Shown: positions 1 through 6,344 of the stretch, in pieces | How positions within the stretch are numbered: position 1 is the first letter of the stretch | Layout: each line of letters begins with the position of its first letter | Source: an uncultured Corynebacterium sp. | GTDB taxonomy: Bacteria > Actinomycetota > Actinomycetes > Mycobacteriales > Mycobacteriaceae | NCBI GenBank assembly: GCA_943913645.1 | Contig: CALTYZ010000029.1 | Span: 1 to 18,811 of the forward strand | Direction of reading: 5' to 3' | Length of the DNA stretch: 18,811 nt | Notes under the pieces: model-generated | The model's database searches: none | What the model was told of the DNA's origin: nothing | The model's input: only the letters and a program-made list of their open reading frames with translations | Program-made: the position numbers and the translations under genes

Positions 1-51
1 CCGCGTCTTCAGCTTGGAAGGCTGAGGTATTAGCCACTATACGACATTCCC
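1..51 (-). tRNA. tRNA-Gly(UCC), 3' part beyond window edge
   Basis: Read on the minus strand, the 7-base acceptor strand GGGAATG (45-51) is followed by TC, a D-arm with AGTGG, and an anticodon arm of stem TCAGC, loop CTTCCAA and stem GCTGA. This places UCC at the anticodon. The body closely resembles bacterial tRNA-Gly(UCC). The window cuts it in the variable region, so the T-arm and the 3' acceptor strand are not visible and acceptor pairing cannot be checked. Confidence 0.9.
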
Positions 52-96
52 ACATGCACGCACTGGCCCTCACCGGCACCAGTTCGCACGTGCGCA

Positions 97-126
97 ATAC
101 TAACGCAGCACCCGCCCACCCTCCAA
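97..126 (-). promoter_or_regulatory. Candidate promoter of tRNA-Gly
   Basis: On the minus strand there is a -35-like TTGGAG (121-126), an 18-base spacer and a -10 TAGTAT (97-102), about 45 bases upstream of the tRNA 5' end. The TANNNT form fits actinobacterial sigma-A promoters. The call rests only on hexamer match and position. Confidence 0.45.
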
Positions 127-178
127 ACACCGTTACACTTTTAGATGATTGTGTGAAATGTGATTGTGAGGAGCACAC

Positions 179-973
179 GTGAGTCTTCTACTACTGCTTG
201 CCCTAGTCATTGGCCTGATGTTGGTGGTGAACAATCGCGGCCAGGGCGCAAGTCGGAAGCAAGTTCAGCAGCGAGAGCAACTGCAGTTTGATGATGCCCT
301 GGCAGACGCCAAGCGTTGGACCGACCGGCTCGGCTCCCAAGTGCTGACGCTGTCTGGCAACGACGCTGCCTCAACCCAAGCGATGGCGGATGCCTCAGAG
401 CGATTCAACGCCGCTTCCTCCGGGCTAGCTACGGCGACCACGGCGAAACAGGCCATGCTCGCGCGCGAATCCGCGCTTGAGGGGCTGCACTACGTCAACG
501 CCGCTCGTGAAATCATGGGGCTTCCAGCTGGGCCGCAACTGCCCGAACTGGAGGGTCAGCGCGAAGCCGGTCGGGTGACCGAGCAGCGCAGCGTGCGCCA
601 AGACGACGGCAGTGTGGTTACTGCTTCCCCGCATGCAACAGAAGCGACCCCGCACTACTACCCGGGTGGCGCCGTCGCTGGCCGTCCGGTGCCGGCTGGG
701 TGGTACTCCACCGCGTGGTGGGCACCTGCGATGATGACCGGTATGTGGGCGGCAAGCTCCATGATGTTCTACTCAGCGATGTTTAGCGGGATGGCGGGCA
801 CGCCTTCCGCCGAACAGTTCGAGGCCGGCGGCTTCGGCGGCGATGCTGCTGGTGATGCTGGAGATGCTGGAGACATGGACGGCGATCTTGGCGCAGATAT
901 GGGCGACGACTTTGGGGGCGATATGGGCGGTGATTTCGGCGGCGGATTCGACTTCGGCGGATTTGATTTCTAA
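179..973 (+). CDS. Membrane-anchored protein of unknown function with Gly/Asp/Phe-rich tail
   Basis: I do not recognise this 264-residue protein. It starts at GTG with a good ribosome site, GAGGAG at 168-173, five bases upstream. Residues 2-19 form a hydrophobic helix (signal anchor or uncleaved signal). Residues 20-125 are Gln/Ala/Glu-rich and probably helical. Residues about 170-205 hold a second hydrophobic stretch unusually rich in Trp, Met, Tyr and Ser. The last 48 residues are almost only Gly, Asp, Phe, Met and Ala in GGDFGG/GGFDFGG-like units and end in Phe. The overall plan of anchor, helical region, hydrophobic stretch and flexible Gly tail recalls envelope proteins with low-complexity C-termini, but no family is claimed. 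It lies alone, divergent from tRNA-Gly, and is closed by a hairpin before etfB. Confidence 0.8.
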   Translation: MSLLLLLALVIGLMLVVNNRGQGASRKQVQQREQLQFDDALADAKRWTDRLGSQVLTLSGNDAASTQAMADASERFNAASSGLATATTAKQAMLARESALEGLHYVNAAREIMGLPAGPQLPELEGQREAGRVTEQRSVRQDDGSVVTASPHATEATPHYYPGGAVAGRPVPAGWYSTAWWAPAMMTGMWAASSMMFYSAMFSGMAGTPSAEQFEAGGFGGDAAGDAGDAGDMDGDLGADMGDDFGGDMGGDFGGGFDFGGFDF

Positions 974-1004
974 GCCCTGTCCTTCCGCGTCGTGCACAGG
1001 GCTT
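972..1004 (+). terminator. Hairpin at the end of the first gene
   Basis: A perfect 9-bp stem (AAGCCCTGT at 972-980, ACAGGGCTT at 996-1004) with a 15-base loop begins inside the TAA stop codon (971-973). There is no T-run after it, as is common for actinobacterial terminators. It separates this gene from the etf operon. Confidence 0.6.
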
Positions 1005-1035
1005 TAGGCCTGCAGGCCCACAGATCCGCCTGCGG

Positions 1036-1041
1036 TAGACT
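1036..1041 (+). promoter_or_regulatory. Candidate -10 element of the etf operon
   Basis: TAGACT fits TANNNT and lies 39 bases before the etfB start, leaving room for a leader with its ribosome site. No convincing -35 is visible. A perfect 12-base palindrome, GGCCTGCAGGCC (1007-1018), sits where a -35 would be expected and could be an operator. Confidence 0.4.
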
Positions 1042-1080
1042 GACCGACGTTTACGCCCGACGTCGTGCAAAGGAGTACAC

Positions 1081-1878
1081 GTGCGCATTGCCGTGTTGCT
1101 GAAAGAAGTCCCAGACACCTACAGCGACCGCGACATGAACCTGGAGACGGGCCTGACCGACCGCACCGGCGATGTCGTCGCTGATGAGGTGTGTGAACGC
1201 GCCGTCGAAGCCGCCCTTCGCATCGCGGCCGCACAAGACGGTGGCGCCGACATCCATGTGCTCACTGTCGGGCCTGCGACTGCTGCCGATTCGCTGCGCC
1301 GAGGAATCGCGATGGGCGCCCAGGAGGCCTACATCGTCTCGGATGATCAACTGGTGGGCGCGGATGTGACCCTTACCGCTGAGGTGCTGGCTGCACTGAT
1401 CGAACACAACGGGTATGACCTCGTGATTACCGGCGCGGTGTCTTCAGACGGGGGCTCTGGCGTGATGGCGTCGCTGCTGGGTGAACTGCTGGGTTGGCCG
1501 GCGCTGTCGAACCTCACCGAGGTGGAGATCGACGCCGGCGCGGACGCATCGGCGGGCACGTTGCGCGCAGTGCAGGTGAGCGACGGTAGTGTGGTCACGC
1601 TTACTGCTTCATTGCCTGCAGTAGTTGCAGTTTCCGACGAGTTTGCAGACCCGCGTTTTCCTAACTTCAAGGGGCTGATGGCTGCGAAGAAGAAAGAACT
1701 CCACACCATTACTCTTGCGGAACTGGGCATTGATCCGACAGACTACTCACGCCCGCGTGCCATCATGGTCGATATTCAGCGCCGTCCGGCGCGTGAGCGC
1801 GGCGAGATCATTGATGGTGGGCGAAGCGCTGCCAGCCAGCTCGTTGATTTCCTCGAATCCCGCAACCTCATCTCCTAG
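1081..1878 (+). CDS. etfB: Electron transfer flavoprotein, beta subunit
   Basis: Beta subunit of the cytoplasmic ETF heterodimer, which accepts electrons from acyl-CoA and related dehydrogenases onto the FAD held mainly by EtfA. The 265 residues match the family in length and order. The N-terminus has the typical VLLKEVPDT pattern, a nucleotide-binding-type segment DLVITGAVSSDGGSGV lies near residues 115-130, followed by LGELLGWP, and FPNFKGLMAAKKK lies in the C-terminal part where ETF-beta usually has a PRYP-type sequence. The start is GTG with AAAGGAG at 1069-1075, five bases away. It is first in an operon; the etfA start lies within about 10 bases of its stop. The symbol fixA would be an equivalent name. 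Confidence 0.93.
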   Translation: MRIAVLLKEVPDTYSDRDMNLETGLTDRTGDVVADEVCERAVEAALRIAAAQDGGADIHVLTVGPATAADSLRRGIAMGAQEAYIVSDDQLVGADVTLTAEVLAALIEHNGYDLVITGAVSSDGGSGVMASLLGELLGWPALSNLTEVEIDAGADASAGTLRAVQVSDGSVVTLTASLPAVVAVSDEFADPRFPNFKGLMAAKKKELHTITLAELGIDPTDYSRPRAIMVDIQRRPARERGEIIDGGRSAASQLVDFLESRNLIS

Positions 1879-1887
1879 GGAGTGATC

Positions 1888-2874
1888 GTGACTGACGTTG
1901 CAACCACAGACCAGGACCCGGGCCTGGTTCTTGTCGTGCTCGATGAGGGCTACACCGGTGTCGCCCCAACTGCTGCGGAGCTGATTGGTGCTGCGAGTCT
2001 GATTGGTCTTCCGGTGGTGCTGACAACCTCGCCCGCAGATGTCGATGAGCTGGCCTCCCTCGGTGCCCACACTGTCTTTCTCGCGCCAGCCTTCGGCGAT
2101 GCGCTCTGCGTGCCGCTTGTGGACGCCGCCGTGGCTGCCTTTGAGCGTTGCAGCCCGGTGGCAGTGATCACGGCACACACTGTGCGCGGTCGCGATGTTG
2201 CTGCGCGGTGTGCGGTGCGGCTTCGCCGGGCTTTGCTTGTCGACGCTACAGGTGTTGAACGTGACGCCCAGGGCATCATCACCCATCATTCGAACTACGG
2301 TGGGGCGTTTAACGCAACGGCGGCGGCAACGCACTTGAGCCCGGTGATCACGCTGCGGGTTGGCAGCGTGGACACGCGTGCGCAGGCAACGCAGCCTGAG
2401 GTTGTTGAGCTCGAAGTGACACCCTCTGGTGCTCGCACGGCCAAGGTGGTTGAGGTCACGGCGATTGAGCGCACCTCAACCCGACCTGAACTCGCGACAG
2501 CTGATGTTGTGGTTGCCGGCGGTGTCTCGTTAGGTGATGAGGCGATGTTTGAAGAGCTTGTCGGTGGTCTTGCCGACGCTTTGGGCGGTGCGGTGGGTGC
2601 TACCCGTTCGGCTGTTGATGAGGGCCAGGTGGCCTACGAGGCCCAGATCGGGCAAACCGGTGTGGTTGTCAGCCCGAAGCTCTATATCGGCATTGGTATT
2701 TCCGGGGCGGTGCAGCACCTGGTGGGCATGCAGACCGCGGAGACGATCGTGGCTATTAATAACGATGAGGATGCCCCGATTTTCGACATCACGGATTTCG
2801 GCATCGTCGGCGACATTTTTGACCTGGTGCCTGAGATCATCAACGAGATCACCATGCGAAAGGCGGCGAACTAG
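1888..2874 (+). CDS. etfA: Electron transfer flavoprotein, alpha subunit
   Basis: FAD-binding subunit of ETF, 328 residues. The C-terminal FAD domain (about residues 200-325) is clear: a GQTGVVVSPKLYIGIGISGA motif, QHLVGM, then IVAINNDEDAPIFDI and a GIVGDIFDLVPEI ending, all hallmarks of EtfA/FixB. Two GTG codons could start it, at 1882 and 1888. AGGGAG at 1877-1882 is five bases before 1888 but overlaps 1882, so 1888 (protein beginning MTDVATT) is preferred. The ribosome site overlaps the etfB stop codon, indicating translational coupling. No ETF:quinone oxidoreductase gene follows; a membrane cytochrome takes that place. Confidence 0.93.
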   Translation: MTDVATTDQDPGLVLVVLDEGYTGVAPTAAELIGAASLIGLPVVLTTSPADVDELASLGAHTVFLAPAFGDALCVPLVDAAVAAFERCSPVAVITAHTVRGRDVAARCAVRLRRALLVDATGVERDAQGIITHHSNYGGAFNATAAATHLSPVITLRVGSVDTRAQATQPEVVELEVTPSGARTAKVVEVTAIERTSTRPELATADVVVAGGVSLGDEAMFEELVGGLADALGGAVGATRSAVDEGQVAYEAQIGQTGVVVSPKLYIGIGISGAVQHLVGMQTAETIVAINNDEDAPIFDITDFGIVGDIFDLVPEIINEITMRKAAN

Positions 2875-2875
2875 G

Positions 2876-4129
2876 ATGCCGGCCGGTGTTGAAATCGCTG
2901 TGCGTCGCGGTCTTCCCCGCGTAGTCGGCGGTGAGCCGTGGCCGCCAGTGGATGCGGTGACAGTCGATGCGGCGCTAGTTGGCACGACTCCGGCACCTGC
3001 CGCACCCGTCGCGCCCGCCGCAGCAACGGAATTGGTCGAGGTACCGGTGCGTCGCGGTCTTCCCCGTGTTGCTGGCGGTGAGCCCTGGCCGCCTGTTAAC
3101 TCCACACACGTGCTCTTACCAGTCGCAGTCACACCACCGGCTACCGACGCCGTACCGCTCGAGCCGGTAGAACCGGCACCCGCGCCAAAGATTCCTACAC
3201 CTGCGCCGGTGGAAGCACCGCGCGTAGACAACACCGGTGCCGCTACTCCCCCGCGCAGGCCGCGGGCGAGCCGGGCATGGGTGGGGCCTGTGCTCGGCGC
3301 GGTGGCGCTCATCATCGGGGTTGTGGCCGCGCGCTGGATCGTCGCCACACCGGCGGGCGCGGATTTCGTCACCCGCTATGACGGTGTGCAACCTCTGCCG
3401 GCAAACGCACCTGTGGGATTTCCAGCCTGGCTACGCTGGGCGCACTTTTTCAACATGTTTCTGATGGTGATGATTGTGCGAACCGGGTGGTCGGTGCGTC
3501 GAGAAGCGAAAGCTCCTGCGTACTGGGCACCGCGCTCAAACCCGAAAGCGAAGATCTCGCTGACGTTGTGGCTCCACCTCGCATTTGATGTGGCGTGGGT
3601 CGCACTCGGCATTGTGTTCTACATCTTGCTGTTTTCCACTGGGCAGTGGGTGCGAATCGTACCTACGAGCTGGGAGGCCATTCCGAATGCGGTGTCAGCA
3701 GGGCTACAGCTACTCACCTTGAACTGGCCAACTGAGCACCCGTGGGTGCACTACAACGCGCTGCAGGAGCTCACCTACTTTGCGGTTGTGTTTATAGCCT
3801 CGCCACTTGCGATCATCTCCGGGCTGCGGATGAGCCCGTGGTGGCCGAAGCGCTGGTCCTGGCTACCGATGACCACAGCACGGGCAGTGCATTTTCCCAC
3901 CATGGTCTTCTTCATTCTCTTCACCATCGTGCACCTCGCGCTGGTGCTGCTCACCGGGCTGCGCGTGAACCTCAACGCGATGTTCGCTGGAGTTGATGAC
4001 GCTCAAGCGTGGACCGGAGTGTTCGTGCTCCTGGGGGCACTGGTTGCCATTGGCGCAGCATGGTTTGCCACCCGTCCGCTCATCACCGCGCAGGTGGCCG
4101 GCAAATTCGGCACCGTCAGCCAGCGCTAG
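2876..4129 (+). CDS. Membrane b-type cytochrome with duplicated RRGLPR..GGEPWPP N-terminal motif
   Basis: The ATG is one base after the etfA stop, so it is the third gene of the operon (417 residues). Residues 9-25 and 58-74 carry the same motif, VRRGLPRxxGGEPWPPV, and are followed by a Pro/Ala-rich linker to about residue 130. A first membrane helix lies at about 134-156. A four- to five-helix cytochrome b561/b6-like domain follows, with candidate heme histidines H190, H234, H292, H339 and H353 (H190 in WAHFFNMF, H234 in LWLHLAFD, H339 and H353 bracketing a helix). The fold resembles membrane cytochrome subunits of oxidoreductases. From the operon I infer that it passes electrons between ETF and the menaquinone pool or another partner; this is not established. 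The ribosome site is weak, so coupling to etfA is likely. Confidence 0.8.
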   Translation: MPAGVEIAVRRGLPRVVGGEPWPPVDAVTVDAALVGTTPAPAAPVAPAAATELVEVPVRRGLPRVAGGEPWPPVNSTHVLLPVAVTPPATDAVPLEPVEPAPAPKIPTPAPVEAPRVDNTGAATPPRRPRASRAWVGPVLGAVALIIGVVAARWIVATPAGADFVTRYDGVQPLPANAPVGFPAWLRWAHFFNMFLMVMIVRTGWSVRREAKAPAYWAPRSNPKAKISLTLWLHLAFDVAWVALGIVFYILLFSTGQWVRIVPTSWEAIPNAVSAGLQLLTLNWPTEHPWVHYNALQELTYFAVVFIASPLAIISGLRMSPWWPKRWSWLPMTTARAVHFPTMVFFILFTIVHLALVLLTGLRVNLNAMFAGVDDAQAWTGVFVLLGALVAIGAAWFATRPLITAQVAGKFGTVSQR

Positions 4130-4135
4130 CAATCC

Positions 4136-4150
4136 CGGGGACAGTCCCCG
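4136..4150 (+). terminator. Short GC hairpin after the etf operon
   Basis: CGGGGA (4136-4141), loop CAG and TCCCCG (4145-4150) form a 6-bp, very GC-rich stem 7 bases after the cytochrome stop codon. There is no T-tract. It may be a weak terminator. The rest of the 277-base gap up to the rpiB stop has no convincing gene on either strand. Confidence 0.4.
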
Positions 4151-4366
4151 CCCTGCGCTCGAGTTTGGTATGCAACGTGGCTTTCCGCGCAACCCCAGCT
4201 CGGAGCGTTCCTCCCGGAAGCAATTTCTTCGCCTGTCAGCGCTGGCTATTCGTCGGCCGGTGGAAATCCATCTCCCACCAGCTCCGATACCGGTGAACAC
4301 TGCGAACCGCTGACGCAACAACTCGAGGCACACCTCAGTACTGGGGCGTGGAAAGATAGTCACAAT

Positions 4367-4384
4367 TTGCGACCGTACTCGCAA
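4367..4384 (-). terminator. Possible hairpin downstream of rpiB
   Basis: On the minus strand TTGCGA, a 6-base loop and TCGCAA form a perfect 6-bp stem, 22 bases beyond the rpiB stop. No T-run follows, so the terminator assignment is tentative. Confidence 0.3.
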
Positions 4385-4406
4385 CTTCACACCCGCACCG
4401 CGTGCG

Positions 4407-4880
4407 CTATGCGCCCGGGACCTCAGGTGCGACACCGGTGCGCTCATACTCAGCCAGAATGTCAATGCGACGCTGGTGGCGCTCTTCTTCACTCCACGGC
4501 TGAGTCACAAACGCATCAACAATCGCCAACGTCTCCTCTTCGGTGTGCATCCGACCACCAATGCCGATGAGCTGGGCATTGTTGTGCTCGCGGGCAAGCT
4601 GTGCCGTTTCAACCGACCAGGCCAGCGCGCAGCGGGCCCCTTTGACTTTGTTTGCAGCGATCTGCTCCCCGTTCCCGGAGCCGCCCAGCACGATGCCGAG
4701 TGAGCCCGGGTCCGCCACGACTGCCTCTGCCGCCGCGATGCAAAACGCCGGATAGTCATCCGCGGCGTCATATTCATGCGCCCCACAGTCAGTCACCTCG
4801 AAGCCTTTGGCCTCGAGGTGTGCTTTGATCTGATTCTTCCGCTCGAAACCGGCATGATCTGCTCCAAGGTAAATTCGCAT
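4407..4880 (-). CDS. rpiB: Ribose-5-phosphate isomerase B
   Basis: Interconverts ribose-5-phosphate and ribulose-5-phosphate in the non-oxidative pentose phosphate pathway. The 157 residues include GADHAG (6-11), the phosphate/catalytic loop GGSGNGEQIAANK (66-78) and the REHNNAQLIGIGGR segment. The sequence is of the actinobacterial type: the cysteine that acts as base in E. coli RpiB is replaced by Gly, and a Glu (here E72 in GNGEQ) is the expected base, as known for the M. tuberculosis enzyme. The start is set at ATG 4878-4880; upstream in-frame sequence does not look like RpiB. There is no Shine-Dalgarno, and a -10 hexamer lies exactly 7 bases upstream, so the mRNA is probably leaderless. 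The lipoprotein gene upstream is 37 bases away. Confidence 0.95.
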   Translation of the reverse strand: MRIYLGADHAGFERKNQIKAHLEAKGFEVTDCGAHEYDAADDYPAFCIAAAEAVVADPGSLGIVLGGSGNGEQIAANKVKGARCALAWSVETAQLAREHNNAQLIGIGGRMHTEEETLAIVDAFVTQPWSEEERHQRRIDILAEYERTGVAPEVPGA

Positions 4881-4887
4881 GGGCCCA

Positions 4888-4893
4888 AGCGTA
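4888..4893 (-). promoter_or_regulatory. Leaderless -10 of rpiB
   Basis: TACGCT on the minus strand, 7 bases before the ATG. With no ribosome site present, transcription would begin at or next to the A of ATG. Confidence 0.5.
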
Positions 4894-4917
4894 TCGCAGC
4901 CTGCTGCCCATCCGGGG

Positions 4918-5505
4918 CTAGGTATGCAACGCGTAGAGGCGTTCCAGCACCCGCATCGCGTCTGGGCAGCGCGCCTGGTCATTGACTGTCACTGCGATTT
5001 CGCCCTGAACAGTCTCAACGGCGGCGTAGCACAGTGGCTGTTCGGTGTACATGTACGCACCTGGGATGCGTGAGGCCACAGCCTGAGGCGCCGCATCCCC
5101 CTCGCCGGAAGGTGTGCCGTGCGCCGAGGTGACAATCCGAAACACGCCGCTATCGGCCAACACCTGGCAGCCGAGGCTGCCACCAGCAAGCTCAAGGCGT
5201 TTGCCTTTGACCAGCCCGGCGGCGGCGAACTCCTCATCCGTAATCGCCTCACAGGCATCGAATGGCCCACCTTCTCCGGCGTAGGCGCCGAGGTCTAGCG
5301 GACCGGAATCAAAGATGAACGCGCCTGGCTCAGCTGCGTCGACTTCCGGCTCGGCGCTGACTGTTTCCTGTTCAGGTGAGTATGCGGCGGTTGCGGGAGT
5401 GGAAGTCACCTCGGGGGCTGTGGTGCTGGGCGAAGAGCAGGCAGCTAGCGCGACGAGGGCAACACTGCTCACAACAACCGTTGTGCCAGCTTGTAATTTA
5501 TTCAC
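4918..5505 (-). CDS. Small secreted lipoprotein of unknown function
   Basis: A 195-residue protein with a lipoprotein signal peptide: K3, a hydrophobic core, then the lipobox LAAC with the lipidated cysteine at C23. A Thr/Pro/Ala/Glu-rich linker (24-60) leads to a compact domain (about 65-195) with several cysteines and a GPFDACEAITDEEFAAAGL pattern. This resembles actinobacterial DUF3558-like lipoproteins; I hold that family name loosely. It is predicted to be anchored to the outer face of the cytoplasmic membrane. The start is GTG at 5503-5505; no ribosome site is seen, but TAGTTT lies 7 bases upstream, pointing to leaderless translation from GTG. It sits between rpiB and the nitroreductase, which are neighbours in M. 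tuberculosis, so it appears to be an insertion in that order. Confidence 0.85.
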   Translation of the reverse strand: MNKLQAGTTVVVSSVALVALAACSSPSTTAPEVTSTPATAAYSPEQETVSAEPEVDAAEPGAFIFDSGPLDLGAYAGEGGPFDACEAITDEEFAAAGLVKGKRLELAGGSLGCQVLADSGVFRIVTSAHGTPSGEGDAAPQAVASRIPGAYMYTEQPLCYAAVETVQGEIAVTVNDQARCPDAMRVLERLYALHT

Positions 5506-5512
5506 AAACTTT

Positions 5513-5518
5513 AAACTA
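5513..5518 (-). promoter_or_regulatory. Leaderless -10 of the lipoprotein gene
   Basis: TAGTTT on the minus strand, exactly 7 bases before the GTG start. A second hexamer, TATATT at 5538-5543, could serve a leadered transcript, but that leader has no good ribosome site. Confidence 0.5.
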
Positions 5519-5596
5519 CCTGAACAAACACGGCATAAATATAGTGGGATGGCTATAAAACTGTATAACCTCTCCTTCAGACGGCGACTGGCCGAG

Positions 5597-6226
5597 TTAC
5601 CCCACCTGCGGGCGCTCCGTCCTGGAGCGCTTCAACTCGAAGAAATAGGGGTATGCGGCCAGGTTAACGGCGGCGTCGAAAAGCGTGCCAGCCTCCTCAC
5701 CCTGGGGCACGCGCGTGATCACCGGCCCGAAAAACGCAGTATCTCCGACCTTGAGCACCGGGGTGCCCACCTCATCACCAACCGCGTCCATCGCCTGCGA
5801 ATGGTAGCCACGCAGCACATCATCGACCTCGTCCGTATTCGCGCATGCAGCGAAGTGTGCCGGCAGACCAACCTGCTCGAGGGCCTGTGCGATGATGCCA
5901 TCGTATGCGCCGTAGCCTTGTTTGCCTCCCTGACCACCAGCGTGAATGAGCGTGCCCATCGCGGTGTAGAGCTCATCGATCTTCTCCGGGGCGTCCTGCT
6001 TGACCTTCGCAAACACCCGGGCTGGACCCCAGTTCGCTTCCATCATGGCGGCATAGTCCGCGGGCAGATCGCGGCCGTCGTTAAGCACCGACAGTGACAT
6101 TGGCACCCACTCCACCGCAACATCGCGCACCTGCTCAACCTCCTTCATCCAGCGCGAGGTCTGCCAGCAAAACGGGCAGGATACGTCGAAATAAAACGTC
6201 ACGGTTTCACGCGTCGGTTGGGCCAT
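5597..6226 (-). CDS. Mycothiol-dependent nitroreductase, DsbA-like (Rv2466c family)
   Basis: A thioredoxin-fold protein of the DsbA/FrnE group, 209 residues, very similar along its length to what I recall of M. tuberculosis Rv2466c. That enzyme uses mycothiol and its CXXC for redox reactions and activates nitro prodrugs. Visible features are the active site CPFC (C17, C20) after the first strand, a helical insert at about 45-145, the cis-Pro loop VGTP, AFFGPVITRVPQGEEAG, and the family ending YFFELKRSRTE. Mtb has CPWC; here Trp is Phe. The start is ATG 6226 with AAAGGAG (6237-6243) nine bases upstream. It diverges from pepN across 118 bases. I looked for a SigH-type GGAAT/GTT promoter, known for the Mtb gene, and saw no convincing one. 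Confidence 0.9.
   Translation of the reverse strand: MAQPTRETVTFYFDVSCPFCWQTSRWMKEVEQVRDVAVEWVPMSLSVLNDGRDLPADYAAMMEANWGPARVFAKVKQDAPEKIDELYTAMGTLIHAGGQGGKQGYGAYDGIIAQALEQVGLPAHFAACANTDEVDDVLRGYHSQAMDAVGDEVGTPVLKVGDTAFFGPVITRVPQGEEAGTLFDAAVNLAAYPYFFELKRSRTERPQVG
5612..5630 (-). terminator. Hairpin inside the 3' end of the nitroreductase gene
   Basis: GCGCTCC and GGAGCGC (7 bp) enclose the 5-base loop GTCCT, ending 12 bases before the stop codon. The stem is strong but lies in coding sequence that is conserved at protein level, and no T-run follows. It may act as a terminator or be incidental. Confidence 0.3.
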
Positions 6227-6331
6227 AGTGTGCTGCTCCTTTGCATTTCCTTGCCGTGTTATGCGCTTGGTACGCGGGTTGCGTGCGCCCCACTGTAACC
6301 ATTCTTCGAATCCGGCCTCTGACACGGGCGG

Positions 6332-6337
6332 TAGATT
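6332..6337 (+). promoter_or_regulatory. Leaderless -10 of pepN
   Basis: TAGATT, 7 bases before the pepN ATG. No ribosome site lies between, so the transcript probably begins at the start codon. Confidence 0.55.
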
Positions 6338-6344
6338 GGGCCGC

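Noticed and set aside
1747..2334. 195-codon minus-strand frame opposite etfB/etfA
   Set aside because: Antisense to conserved ETF sequence, no ribosome site, His/Arg/Ser-rich shadow composition.
2534..2875. Upstream extension of the cytochrome frame into etfA
   Set aside because: It overlaps etfA fully and is Arg-rich shadow sequence; ATG 2876 directly after the etfA stop is the natural start.
2530..3372. 280-codon minus-strand frame with Gly/Ala/Thr repeats
   Set aside because: The composition is what the Pro/Ala-rich linker of the cytochrome gives when read antisense; etfA and the cytochrome explain the region.
3863..4492. 209-codon minus-strand frame covering the gap before rpiB
   Set aside because: It overlaps the 3' ends of both flanking genes, is Arg/Ser-rich like a shadow frame, and shows no domain. 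The 4130-4406 gap is treated as non-coding.
5315..6097. 260-codon open frame on the plus strand across the lipoprotein and nitroreductase genes
   Set aside because: It is antisense to two well-supported genes, crosses their boundary, has no ribosome site and its product has no recognisable fold.
6227..6344. SigH-type promoter for the nitroreductase
   Set aside because: I searched the divergent region for GGAAT-N16-20-GTT on the minus strand and found no pair at usable spacing.
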